Shown here one piece after another: positions 6,601-13,838 of a stretch of DNA of 20,833 nt; position 1 is the stretch's first letter; every line of letters starts with the position of its first letter. The stretch is from Oscillospiraceae bacterium (GTDB taxonomy: Bacteria > Bacillota > Clostridia > Oscillospirales > Oscillospiraceae), in assembly GCA_016286595.1 (NCBI GenBank), contig JAEETR010000008.1:1-20833 (forward strand). Reading direction: 5' to 3'. The notes under the pieces are model-generated. The model was not told where the DNA came from, did not search any database, and saw only the letters and a program-made list of their open reading frames with translations. A program made the translations under genes and the position numbers.

Positions 6601-7881
6601 TTATTTCAGGAATCCCTTGTAGTTGCGCATGATCATCTGAGCCTCCATGGCCTGGACGGTCTCAAGCGCAACGCCTACGACGATTATCAGCGAGGTTCCG
6701 CCGACAGATATGCCGGAGTTCGCAGCCGTGGAGGAGCAGGCAGAGATTATCATGGGCACGATGGCCACGATGCCCAGGTAGATGGCGCCGAACAGCGTGA
6801 TCTTGTTGAGCACTCTCTGGATGAACTCACTGGTGGGACGGCCGGGACGGAAGCCGGGGATATAGCCGCCGTTCTTCCGCAGGTTGTTGGCCACCTCCAC
6901 GGGGTTGAACTGGATGGATGAATAGAAGTAGCTGAAGAATACTATCAGAGCGAAGTACACTATCATGTACAGAACGCTGCTGGTATCAAACACCTTCATG
7001 AACGCGCTGTCCTTCGCGCCGGGGATGAAAGCCGCTACCGTTGCAGGCAGGGAGGCGATGGACTGGGCGAAGATGACGGGCAGAACGCCGGACATATTGA
7101 CCTTCATGGGAAGGTTGGTGCTCTGGCCGCCGTAGATCTTGCGGCCCACGACCCGTTTGGCGTACTGCACCGGGATCCTGCGCTCGGCGTTGGTGACGAT
7201 AACGATGAGAACGATGATCGCCAGGGCGCCCAGCAGGAGCAGGGTGTAGATCCACCAGGTCTTGGGCTCGTCGACGACTTTGCCAATCAGCGACACGATG
7301 GTGTTGGGGAAACGGGAGACGATGCTGGCGAACAGTATTATGGAAATACCGTTGCCGATACCGAACTCGGTTATCTGCTCGCCCATCCACATCAGCAGGG
7401 CGGAGCCGGCCACGAAGGTGGCCACGATCACGACAGCCTGCCACACGCCGCTCTCACTGAGAAGGCCGTTGCTGCTTATCAGGTAGTAGTAGCCCAGGCC
7501 CTGGAGGAGCGCGATGCCTATGGTGGAGTAGCGGGTGATGTTTTCCAGCTTCTTCTTGCCCTCTTCGCCCTCGTCCTTCTGCATACGCTCAAGAGCGGGG
7601 ACGGCGATGCACAGCAGCTGGATTATGATGGACGCGTTGATATAGGGCTGAATGCTCAGCGCGAATACGGTCGCCTGTGAGAAGGCACTGCCGCTCATCA
7701 CGTTGTACAGACCCAGAACGGTGTTGGACAGGGTGGTGAAGTAAGACGCCAGTCTGTCCACGTCGATGTAGGGTACGGGAACGGCGTTGCCCAGACGGTA
7801 GAGGAGGATCATAAAGAGGGTAAAGAGTATCTTCTTTCTGAGTTCCTCTATCTTCCATGCATTTCGCAGTGTCTGCAGCAC
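6601..7881 (-). CDS. secY: Protein translocase subunit SecY
   Basis: Central pore of the Sec translocon in the cytoplasmic membrane. 426 residues with about ten hydrophobic segments. Recognisable pieces are LRNAWKIEELRKKILFT at the N-terminus, the cytosolic loop RRIPVQYAKR, and PVEVANNLRKNGGYIPGFRPG before the last helices. The start is GTG at 7879-7881, immediately after the rplO TGA (TGAGTG, zero gap); its ribosome binding site GAGGTGAT lies inside the last rplO codons, so translation is coupled to L15. The location downstream of rplO is the standard spc operon order. Confidence 0.98.
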   Translation of the reverse strand: MLQTLRNAWKIEELRKKILFTLFMILLYRLGNAVPVPYIDVDRLASYFTTLSNTVLGLYNVMSGSAFSQATVFALSIQPYINASIIIQLLCIAVPALERMQKDEGEEGKKKLENITRYSTIGIALLQGLGYYYLISSNGLLSESGVWQAVVIVATFVAGSALLMWMGEQITEFGIGNGISIILFASIVSRFPNTIVSLIGKVVDEPKTWWIYTLLLLGALAIIVLIVIVTNAERRIPVQYAKRVVGRKIYGGQSTNLPMKVNMSGVLPVIFAQSIASLPATVAAFIPGAKDSAFMKVFDTSSVLYMIVYFALIVFFSYFYSSIQFNPVEVANNLRKNGGYIPGFRPGRPTSEFIQRVLNKITLFGAIYLGIVAIVPMIISACSSTAANSGISVGGTSLIIVVGVALETVQAMEAQMIMRNYKGFLK

Positions 7882-8322
7882 TCAGATCACCTCAGCCTTT
7901 CCGCCGGCCTCTTCGATCTTTGCCTTGGCCGAGGCGGAAAAAGCGTTGGCTTTGACGGTCAGCTTCTTGCTGCACTCGCCGTTGCCCAGGATTTTCACGC
8001 CATACCGGCACTTGGAAAGGATTCCGGCATTGAGAAGAGCCTCGGCGTCAACGACGGCGCCGTCTTCAAACACGTCGAGCTTGGAAATGTTGACCTGCTC
8101 AAGGGGCTTTGCAAAGATATTGTTGAAGCCTCTCTTGGGGATACGTCTGGCCAGAGGCATCTGGCCGCCTTCAAATCCTATGCGGACACCGCCGCCGGAG
8201 CGGGCGTTCTGTCCCTTATGGCCGCGGCCGCCGGTCTTTCCGTTGCCGGAACCGGCGCCTCTGCCCTTGCGCCACACGCCCCGTGTGGAGCCGGCAGCGG
8301 GAGAGAGATTACTAAGATTCAT
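7882..8322 (-). CDS. rplO: 50S ribosomal protein L15
   Basis: Late-assembly large-subunit protein. 146 residues: MNLSNLSPAAGSTRGVWRKG, then a Gly/Arg-rich rRNA-binding arm (GRGAGSGNGKTGGRGHKGQ and RSGGGVRIGFEGGQMPLARR) and a globular C-terminal domain ending KIEEAGGKAEVI. AAGGAGG precedes the ATG by about 8 nt. Its stop codon abuts the secY GTG start. Confidence 0.98.
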   Translation of the reverse strand: MNLSNLSPAAGSTRGVWRKGRGAGSGNGKTGGRGHKGQNARSGGGVRIGFEGGQMPLARRIPKRGFNNIFAKPLEQVNISKLDVFEDGAVVDAEALLNAGILSKCRYGVKILGNGECSKKLTVKANAFSASAKAKIEEAGGKAEVI

Positions 8323-8334
8323 TCTCCTGCCTCC

Positions 8335-8517
8335 TTATTCTTCTTCGGTGACCGACAGAAGATAGCCTATCTGGGCGATCTTGCCGCGGGTCTGGGGGTT
8401 GTCGGGCTGGGTAGTCTCGTCGCCTATCTTCTTCAGGCCCAGAGAGTACGCAGTAGCAATATGCTTATCGTTTCTGCCGTTGAGGCTCTTGACAAGCTTG
8501 ATGTTATATTTCGCCAT
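8335..8517 (-). CDS. rpmD: 50S ribosomal protein L30
   Basis: Small 60-residue large-subunit protein; MAKYNIKLVKSLNGRNDKHIATAYSLGLKKIGDE contains the conserved central helix region of the short bacterial L30. AAGGAGG lies 5 nt before the ATG and overlaps the rpsE stop region (CTAAGGAGG). Its place between rpsE and rplO is universal. Confidence 0.97.
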   Translation of the reverse strand: MAKYNIKLVKSLNGRNDKHIATAYSLGLKKIGDETTQPDNPQTRGKIAQIGYLLSVTEEE

Positions 8518-8527
8518 GTTATCCTCC

Positions 8528-9091
8528 TTAGCCAGCGATCTCGTCAGCGGTCTTGCCGCGCTGCTTGGCTACCTGCTCGGCGTCACGCAGAGACAGAAGG
8601 CCGTTCACGGTGGCGGCCACCACGTTGGCGGGATTATTGGATCTGAGGCACTTGGTCCGGATATCGGAGATGCCGGCCACCTCAACGACGGCGCGGACAG
8701 CGCCGCCGGCGATGACGCCGGTACCGGCGGGTGCGGGCTTGAGAAGCACGCGGCCGGCGCCGAAGGTGCCGATGACCTCGTGGGGGATGGAGGTCCCCTT
8801 GAGGGTGACGTTCACGATGTTCTTCTTGGCGTCCTCGAGGCCCTTGCGGATAGCCTCGGAAACTTCGCCGGCCTTGCCCAGGCCGTAACCGACCCGGCCC
8901 TTGCCGTCGCCCACGACGCAAAGCGCCGAGAACTTCATGATGCGGCCGCCCTTGACGGTCTTGGAAACACGGTTGAGGGAGACGACCTTCTCGATGAACT
9001 CGGATTCGGGCTTGGCCTCGCGCCTGTCGTTGCGGCGGTCATTGCGCCGATTGTCTCTGTTGTTGCTGTTAGCGTTGTCCTGATAAGGCAT
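8528..9091 (-). CDS. rpsE: 30S ribosomal protein S5 with Asn/Arg/Asp-rich N-terminal extension
   Basis: Small-subunit protein at the mRNA entry channel, involved in decoding accuracy and mRNA unwinding with S3 and S4. 187 residues against about 165 for many bacterial S5 proteins. The extra part is the N-terminus, residues 5-25, a disordered run built from NNRDNRRNDRRNDRRE. The double-stranded RNA-binding domain follows (FIEKVVSLNRVSKTVKGGR, GDGKGRVGYGLGKAGEV) and then the C-terminal domain (GTGVIAGGAVRAVVEVAGI). The composition of the tail resembles the C-terminal tail of S3 in the same operon. Confidence 0.97.
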   Translation of the reverse strand: MPYQDNANSNNRDNRRNDRRNDRREAKPESEFIEKVVSLNRVSKTVKGGRIMKFSALCVVGDGKGRVGYGLGKAGEVSEAIRKGLEDAKKNIVNVTLKGTSIPHEVIGTFGAGRVLLKPAPAGTGVIAGGAVRAVVEVAGISDIRTKCLRSNNPANVVAATVNGLLSLRDAEQVAKQRGKTADEIAG

Positions 9092-9108
9092 TATCTTTCC
9101 CTCCTCCG

Positions 9109-9468
9109 TTAAAACTCGAGTCCGCCCTCGCGGGCGCCCTCGGCCAGCTCGGCCACGCGGCCGTGATAGACGTAGCCGCCGCGGTCGAAAGCCACGGTCT
9201 TTATGCCGGCGGCAAGAGCTCTCTCAGCGATGAGCTTGCCGACCTTGCGGGCGCCTTCCTTGTTGGCGCCGGAACCGTCGAAGCCCTTCTCGACGCTGGA
9301 GGCGGCGCACAGGGTGCGGCCGACGGTATCGTCGATTATCTGGGCATAAATGTTCTTTTCACTGCGGAAAACGTTGAGTCTGGGGCGCTCGGGAGTGCCC
9401 GAGACCTTCGCTCTGACTCTTCTATGCCTCTTAAGGCGCTGGGCTTTAGTATCAGGTCTTTTAATCAT
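9109..9468 (-). CDS. rplR: 50S ribosomal protein L18
   Basis: 5S rRNA-binding protein of the central protuberance, working with L5. 119 residues, usual size: basic N-terminus RLKRHRRVRAKVSGTPERPR, LNVFRSEKNIYAQIIDD, and GGYVYHGRVAELAEGAREGGLEF at the C-terminus. AAGGAG is 9 nt upstream of the ATG. Standard order between rplF and rpsE. Confidence 0.98.
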   Translation of the reverse strand: MIKRPDTKAQRLKRHRRVRAKVSGTPERPRLNVFRSEKNIYAQIIDDTVGRTLCAASSVEKGFDGSGANKEGARKVGKLIAERALAAGIKTVAFDRGGYVYHGRVAELAEGAREGGLEF

Positions 9469-9481
9469 TCAGGCACACTCC

Positions 9482-10021
9482 TTATTTACCGGTCTTGCCT
9501 TCCTTTATGCGGACGTTCTCGCCCACATAACGGATGCCCTTGCCCTTGTAGTTCTCAGGGGGTCTCTTCTCCCTGACGTCGGCCGCGAACTGGCCGACCT
9601 TTTCCTTGTCGGCGCCCTTGATGACGATCCTGGTCTGGCTGGGCACCTCAATGGTGATGCCGTCTATCTCGGGGACGGTGACCTGGTGAGAATAACCCAG
9701 GTTCATGACAAGGTTCTTGCCCTCTTTGGCGGCTCTGTAGCCCACGCCCTGGATCTCAAGCTCCTTGGTGAAGCCGGCGGTGACGCCGACGACCATGTTG
9801 TTGAGCAGGGAACGGGTCAGGCCGTGAAGGGCTCTGTTCTGCTTTTCATCGTTGGGACGGGAGACGTGAAGCACGCCCTCCTTCTCCTCGATCGTCATCA
9901 TGGCGGGCATGGCGCGCTTGAGCGTGCCGTTGGGGCCGCTGACGGTGACGACGTTGTTGTCCTCAACGCTAATCTTCACACCCGCAGGTATGGTGATGGG
10001 GGCTCTGCCTATTCTTGACAT
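9482..10021 (-). CDS. rplF: 50S ribosomal protein L6
   Basis: Large-subunit protein near the factor-binding site and sarcin-ricin loop. From ATG at 10019-10021 it is 179 residues, the normal length, starting MSRIGRAPITIPAGV; AAGGAGGG lies 6 nt upstream. A longer frame starting from GTG at 10039 would overlap rpsH and bypass this ribosome binding site, so I reject it. The hallmark C-terminal RPPENYKGKGIRYVGE is present. Confidence 0.97.
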   Translation of the reverse strand: MSRIGRAPITIPAGVKISVEDNNVVTVSGPNGTLKRAMPAMMTIEEKEGVLHVSRPNDEKQNRALHGLTRSLLNNMVVGVTAGFTKELEIQGVGYRAAKEGKNLVMNLGYSHQVTVPEIDGITIEVPSQTRIVIKGADKEKVGQFAADVREKRPPENYKGKGIRYVGENVRIKEGKTGK

Positions 10022-10032
10022 ATTTACCCTCC

Positions 10033-10428
10033 TTACCACACGAACGCAAGGACTTCGCCGCCGACGTGCTCGATACGGGCACGCTTGTCGGTCATGACGC
10101 CCTTGGAGGTCGAAACTATTGCCGTGCCGAGTCCCTTGAGAACGTAGGGGATCTCGTCAGCGCCGGCGTAAACACGCAGGCCCGGCTTGGACACGCGGCG
10201 GAGGCCCTGGATGACGGTCTCCTTGCCGTTGTACTTCAGCGTCACGCGGATAACGCCCTGAAGGCCGTCATCGATGAGCTGATAGGACTTGATGTATCCC
10301 TCGTCCACAAGAATCTGAGCGATGCTCTTCTTCATGTTGGAGGCGGGGATATCAACAGTGGCATGCTTGGCGGAATTTGCGTTTCTTATTCTGGTGAGCA
10401 TATCCGCAATAGGGTCTGAAATCTGCAT
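10033..10428 (-). CDS. rpsH: 30S ribosomal protein S8
   Basis: Central-domain 16S rRNA-binding protein; in E. coli it also represses the spc operon by binding its mRNA. 131 residues: ISDPIADMLTRIRNANSAKH at the start, RVSKPGLRVYAGADEIP, and GLGTAIVSTSKGVMTDKRAR at the C-terminus. AAGGAGG is well placed before the ATG. A 162-nt spacer with a long hairpin separates it from rpsN, the largest gap inside the spc part. Confidence 0.98.
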   Translation of the reverse strand: MQISDPIADMLTRIRNANSAKHATVDIPASNMKKSIAQILVDEGYIKSYQLIDDGLQGVIRVTLKYNGKETVIQGLRRVSKPGLRVYAGADEIPYVLKGLGTAIVSTSKGVMTDKRARIEHVGGEVLAFVW

Positions 10429-10492
10429 TGTATCCTCCTTATAGAAGTTACCGCTTTACCGCGGTTTCCGTGACGAGGTATCAAAGCCAATG

Positions 10493-10522
10493 CCCGAAGG
10501 GGTTTTGTGAAACCCCGTCGGG
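10493..10522 (-). promoter_or_regulatory. Long hairpin in the rpsN-rpsH spacer, with an adjacent TTGACA
   Basis: On the transcript strand, CCCGA and GGGGTTT pair with AAACCCC and TCGGG: 12 base pairs interrupted by one 1x1 mismatch, closed by a 4-nt CACA loop. A perfect -35-like TTGACA lies just upstream (10526-10531). The sequence 17 nt downstream of it is ACAAAA, a poor -10, and falls inside the hairpin, so a promoter is doubtful. No U-run follows, so it is not a terminator. A second small hairpin (ACCGC/GCGGT) lies nearer rpsH. A cis-regulatory or processing element acting on rpsH is inference. Confidence 0.5.
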
Positions 10523-10590
10523 AATTGTCAACGACCTTTCGTCATCGGGTAACTAAGATATTTTTTCGGCTTTGCGCCGGGTCGCGCTTT

Positions 10591-10776
10591 TTACCAGCTG
10601 GCCTTCTTGACGCCGGGGATCTCGCCCTTGTACGCCAGGTTCCTGAAGCAGATACGGCAGATGCCGTAGTTGCGCAGGTAAGCGTGGGGACGGCCGCAGA
10701 TCTTGCAGCGGTTGTACTTTCTGGTCGAGAACTTGGCGGGAGCCTGCTGCTTGAGCTTCATTGATAATTTAGCCAT
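10591..10776 (-). CDS. rpsN: 30S ribosomal protein S14, type Z (zinc-binding)
   Basis: Short 61-residue S14 of the small-subunit head, assembled late. The zinc finger CKICGRPHAYLRNYGICRIC (C24, C27, C40, C43) is complete, followed by FRNLAYKGEIPGVKKASW. This short form is usual in Gram-positive bacteria. An AAGGGGGA ribosome binding site begins at the rplE stop codon (TAAGGGGGA). Downstream lies the long spacer before rpsH. Confidence 0.98.
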   Translation of the reverse strand: MAKLSMKLKQQAPAKFSTRKYNRCKICGRPHAYLRNYGICRICFRNLAYKGEIPGVKKASW

Positions 10777-10788
10777 TTCTGTTCCCCC

Positions 10789-11331
10789 TTAATCCCTGGA
10801 AAACGGAGCGCCCAGCTGAGTCAGGAGCTCTCTGCCCTCTTCGTCGGTGAGGGCGGTGGTGCAAATCACTATATCCATGCCGCGGATCTTCTCGATCTTA
10901 TCGTAATCGATCTCGGGGAAGATCAGCTGCTCTCTCAGGCCCAGGGCGTAATTGCCGCGGCCGTCGAAAGAGTCGGGGTTGATGCCGCGGAAGTCGCGCA
11001 CGCGGGGCAGGGCGATGTTGAAGAGCTTGTCGAGGAACTCCCACATCCTGTCACCGCGAAGGGTGACCTTGACGCCCACGTTCATGCCCTCACGCAGCTT
11101 GAAGTTGGCCACGCTCTTGCGGCTCTTGGTGATGACGGCGTGCTGGCCGGTGATCTGGCTGATCTCGCGCACGACGGCCTCGATGCCCTTGGCGTTATCC
11201 TTGCAGTCGCCGCAGCCCACGTTCACCACGATCTTGTCGAGGCGGGGGATCTGCATGACGGAGCTGTACTGGAACTTGCTCATGAGAGAGGGAGCGATCT
11301 CTTCCTGATATCTGGTCTTCAGTGTAGGCAT
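10789..11331 (-). CDS. rplE: 50S ribosomal protein L5
   Basis: 5S rRNA-binding protein of the central protuberance that contacts P-site tRNA. 180 residues, full length: YQEEIAPSLMSKFQYSSVMQ, the ITGQHAVITKSRKSVANFKL loop, LPRVRDFRGINPDSFDGRGN, and GMDIVICTTALTDEEGRELL. AAGGAG is 6 nt upstream of the ATG. Order rplX-rplE-rpsN is standard. Confidence 0.98.
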   Translation of the reverse strand: MPTLKTRYQEEIAPSLMSKFQYSSVMQIPRLDKIVVNVGCGDCKDNAKGIEAVVREISQITGQHAVITKSRKSVANFKLREGMNVGVKVTLRGDRMWEFLDKLFNIALPRVRDFRGINPDSFDGRGNYALGLREQLIFPEIDYDKIEKIRGMDIVICTTALTDEEGRELLTQLGAPFSRD

Positions 11332-11346
11332 ATCTTACTCCTTCCC

Positions 11347-11655
11347 TTACATCTCGGCGCCGCAGTGCTTGCAGGCGCGGAACTTCTTGCCGTCGGCGTC
11401 GAAACCGTGGCCGACTCTGGTGGGCTTGCCGCACTTGGGGCACACCAGCTGGACCTTGGAGACGTAGATGGGGGTCTCCTTCTTGATTATGGCGCTCTCC
11501 TCGTTCTGTCTTCTGGACTTCTGGTGCTTGGTGGCGACGTTGACGCCCTCGACTATGACCTTCATGCCCTTGGGATCAGCGGAGAGGACCTTGCCCTTCT
11601 TGCCCTTATCCTTGCCGGAGAGGACGATGACGGTATCGTTGGTCTTGATATTCAT
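11347..11655 (-). CDS. rplX: 50S ribosomal protein L24
   Basis: Assembly initiator of the large subunit. I start at ATG 11653-11655 (MNIKTNDTVIVLSGKDKGK, 102 residues); the in-frame GTG nine bases upstream would leave only 2 nt to the AGGAGG. The KOW motif is at the N-terminus, and the C-terminal half carries a zinc-ribbon-like C-x2-C ... C-x2-C (CPKCGKPTRVGHGF and ACKHCG). The ribosome binding site begins at the rplN stop (TGAGGAGG). Confidence 0.96.
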   Translation of the reverse strand: MNIKTNDTVIVLSGKDKGKKGKVLSADPKGMKVIVEGVNVATKHQKSRRQNEESAIIKKETPIYVSKVQLVCPKCGKPTRVGHGFDADGKKFRACKHCGAEM

Positions 11656-11671
11656 ACTTGTCACATCCTCC

Positions 11672-12043
11672 TCATATAACTTCCGGAGCCAGGGAGAGGA
11701 TCTTCATGTAATCCTTTTCACGCAGCTCTCTGGCCACGGGCCCGAAGATACGGGTCCCGACGGGGTTTCTTCCGTTCTCGGCGATGAGGACGGCGGCGTT
11801 CTCGTCGAATCTGACGTAGGTGCCGTCGGCTCTGCGCACGCCCTTTGCGGTGCGGACGATGACGGCGTGGACCACGTCGCCCTTCTTGACCTGACCGCCG
11901 GGGGAAGCCTTCCTCACGGAAGCGACTATAACGTCACCGATGTTCCCGAACTTTCTCTTGGAGCCGCCGAGAACACGGATGCACTTGATCTCCTTGGCGC
12001 CGGTGTTATCGGCAACCTTCAGGTACGATTCCTGCTGTATCAT
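11672..12043 (-). CDS. rplN: 50S ribosomal protein L14
   Basis: Large-subunit interface protein that forms bridges to h14 of 16S rRNA. 123 residues, one longer than usual: MIQQESYLKVADNTGAKEI, the conserved CIRVLGGSKRKFGNIGDVI, and GTRIFGPVARELREKDYMKI. AAGGAGG lies 8 nt before the ATG. Sits between rpsQ and rplX as expected. Confidence 0.98.
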   Translation of the reverse strand: MIQQESYLKVADNTGAKEIKCIRVLGGSKRKFGNIGDVIVASVRKASPGGQVKKGDVVHAVIVRTAKGVRRADGTYVRFDENAAVLIAENGRNPVGTRIFGPVARELREKDYMKILSLAPEVI

Positions 12044-12055
12044 TCCGGCACCTCC

Positions 12056-12319
12056 TTACTTTGCTTTCTCTACGATTTCCACAAGTCTCCAGCGCTTGTC
12101 CTTGGACAGGGGCCGGGTCTCCATGACGCGCACGGTGTCGCCGATGCGGCACTCGTTGTTCTCGTCGTGGGCCTTGAGCTTGTAGGTTCTCTTGACTATC
12201 TTCTTGTACAGCGGATGTCTAACTCTGTCCGCTATGGCTACGACTATGGTCTTGTCCATCTTGTCGGACACGACCTTGCCGACTCTGGTCTTTCTGGCAG
12301 AAGTTCTGACTTCACTCAT
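12056..12319 (-). CDS. rpsQ: 30S ribosomal protein S17
   Basis: OB-fold primary binder of the 5' domain of 16S rRNA. 87 residues: TRVGKVVSDKMDKTIVVAIA, HPLYKKIVKRTYKLKAHDE, CRIGDTVRVMETRPLSKDKR, W-R-L-V. AGGAGG precedes the ATG by 9 nt. The gene lies 12 nt upstream of rplN and 14 nt downstream of rpmC. Confidence 0.98.
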   Translation of the reverse strand: MSEVRTSARKTRVGKVVSDKMDKTIVVAIADRVRHPLYKKIVKRTYKLKAHDENNECRIGDTVRVMETRPLSKDKRWRLVEIVEKAK

Positions 12320-12333
12320 TTTATTCTACCTCC

Positions 12334-12528
12334 TCACTGTCCGAGCTCTTTTTCGCGCAGGATGGTCTTGACTCGGGCAATGTCTTTCTTGACCAGATTA
12401 ATCCTGACAGGGTTATCGAGCTGATTGGTGGCGTGCTGCATCCTCAGGGTGAACAGGTCCTTCTTCAGGTCCGCCAGCTTGCTCTCCAGCTCGGTCTGAC
12501 TCATCTTTCTGACTTCGCTTGCCTTCAT
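12334..12528 (-). CDS. rpmC: 50S ribosomal protein L29
   Basis: Helical-hairpin protein at the nascent-chain exit site that helps dock trigger factor and SRP. Starting at ATG 12526-12528 it is 64 residues (MKASEVRKMSQTELESKLAD...), the typical length. An upstream in-frame GTG (12535-12537) would overlap rplP. The ribosome binding site AGGTGA lies inside the final rplP codons and only one base separates the rplP TGA from this ATG, so the two are translationally coupled. Confidence 0.96.
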   Translation of the reverse strand: MKASEVRKMSQTELESKLADLKKDLFTLRMQHATNQLDNPVRINLVKKDIARVKTILREKELGQ

Positions 12529-12529
12529 C

Positions 12530-12955
12530 TCATTCACCTGCTTCCTCGGTCTCGCGCTTGACGATCTTCGTCTTTATCGGCAGCTTGGTGCCGCCCAGAC
12601 GCAGAGCCTCAACGGCAGCGGCCTCGTCGACGCCGCCGATCTCGAACATAACGCGGCCCGGCTTGACGACGGCTACCCAGTACTCAGGGGAGCCCTTACC
12701 GGAACCCATTCGGGTCTCAGCCGGCTTCTGAGTGACCGGCTTGTCGGGGAATATCTTTATCCAGACCTTACCGCCGCGGCGGGTGTAACGGGTCATGGCC
12801 ACACGGGCGGCCTCGATCTGATTGGAGGTTATCCAGCTGGGCTCCATGGCCACCAGACCGAACTCGCCGTAGGTGACGGTGTTGCCGCGGGTGGCTTTGC
12901 CCTTCATGCGGCCGCGCTGCTGCTTTCTGTATTTAACTCTCTTGGGGAGAAGCAT
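12530..12955 (-). CDS. rplP: 50S ribosomal protein L16
   Basis: Large-subunit protein beside the A site, one of the last to join. 141 residues: MLLPKRVKYRKQQRGRMKGK, ITSNQIEAARVAMTRYTRRG, KVWIKIFPDKPVTQKPAETR and MGSGKGSPEYWVAVVKPGR are diagnostic. Its ATG overlaps the rpsC TGA by one base (TGATG), implying stop-restart coupling with S3. Confidence 0.98.
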   Translation of the reverse strand: MLLPKRVKYRKQQRGRMKGKATRGNTVTYGEFGLVAMEPSWITSNQIEAARVAMTRYTRRGGKVWIKIFPDKPVTQKPAETRMGSGKGSPEYWVAVVKPGRVMFEIGGVDEAAAVEALRLGGTKLPIKTKIVKRETEEAGE

Positions 12956-13821
12956 CAGTCGTTGCCTCCTTTCGCGGGTGCGTCGCCGCCGCCCTGGGGG
13001 GCGGGACGGTTGTAGCCCTGACGGTTATTGTTGTAGCCGCCCTGGCGGTTGTTGTTGTAGCTGCCCTGGCGATTGTTGCTGTAGCCGCCGCGTCTGTCGC
13101 TGTTGCGGTCACGGCTGCCCCGGTCGCGTCTGTCCCGATTGTCTCTGGGAGGACGGGAGGTATCCATGGTCCGGGGGGTGGTGCGCAGGGTCTGGGAGAG
13201 GACCTCACCTTTGTATATCCACACCTTGATGCCGATGCGGCCATAGGTGGTGGCGGCCTCTGCGAAGCCGTACTCGATGTCGGCTCTCAGGGTCTGCAGG
13301 GGGATGGTGCCCTCGTGATAGGACTCCTTGCGGGCTATCTCGGCGCCGCCGAGACGGCCGGAGGCCATTATCTTTATGCCGCGAACGCCCATTCTCATAG
13401 CTCTGCCCATGGCGTTCTTCATGGCGCGGCGGAAGCTGATGCGCTTCTCAAGCTGCTGGGCGATGTTCTCGGCCACCAGCTGAGCGTCGGTATCGGGGTT
13501 CTTGACCTCGACGATGGAGAGGGCCACGGTCTTGCCGATCATCTTCTCCACTTCCTGACGGATGCGCTCTATCTCGGCGCCGCCCTTGCCGATGACGACA
13601 CCGGGGCGGGAGCAGTGCAGGTAGATGCGGACCTTGGTGCTGTCGCGCTCTATCTCGATCTTGGGAACACCGGCGGAGTAAAGCAAATTCTTGAGATACT
13701 TGCGGATCTTGTAGTCTTCGACCAGCAGGTCGCCGACCTTATCGTCCCTGGCGTACCAGCGGGAATCCCAGTCGCGGATGACACCGACTCTGAAGCCGTG
13801 CGGATTAACTTTCTGTCCCAT
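12955..13821 (-). CDS. rpsC: 30S ribosomal protein S3 with long disordered C-terminal tail
   Basis: Small-subunit head protein at the mRNA entry tunnel, with helicase-related activity alongside S4 and S5. 288 residues, about 60-70 longer than a typical bacterial S3. The normal part ends near residue 220: N-terminal GQKVNPHGFRVGVIRDWDSR, KH domain with VIGKGG at 76-81, C-terminal domain through IGIKVWIYKGEVL. The added tail (about 221-288) is rich in Arg, Asp, Asn, Gly: first RD/RR-type (DNRDRRDRGSRDRNSDRRGG), then three near-identical NNRQG(S/G)Y units, then PAPQGGGDAPAKGGND. AAGGAGG precedes the ATG. The tail is in frame and its stop overlaps rplP, so it is not a frameshift artefact. Confidence 0.97.
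   Translation of the reverse strand: MGQKVNPHGFRVGVIRDWDSRWYARDDKVGDLLVEDYKIRKYLKNLLYSAGVPKIEIERDSTKVRIYLHCSRPGVVIGKGGAEIERIRQEVEKMIGKTVALSIVEVKNPDTDAQLVAENIAQQLEKRISFRRAMKNAMGRAMRMGVRGIKIMASGRLGGAEIARKESYHEGTIPLQTLRADIEYGFAEAATTYGRIGIKVWIYKGEVLSQTLRTTPRTMDTSRPPRDNRDRRDRGSRDRNSDRRGGYSNNRQGSYNNNRQGGYNNNRQGYNRPAPQGGGDAPAKGGND
13012..13080 (-). repeat. Tandem NNRQG-Y coding repeats in the rpsC tail
   Basis: Residues 248-270 of S3 are encoded by three tandem units of 21-24 nt with nearly identical codons (AAC-AAC-CGC-CAG-GG type), reading SNNRQGSY, NNNRQGGY and NNNRQGY. The DNA-level repetition suggests expansion by slippage and possible copy-number variation between strains. Confidence 0.7.
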
Positions 13822-13838
13822 TTGCTCTTCCTCCTTCC

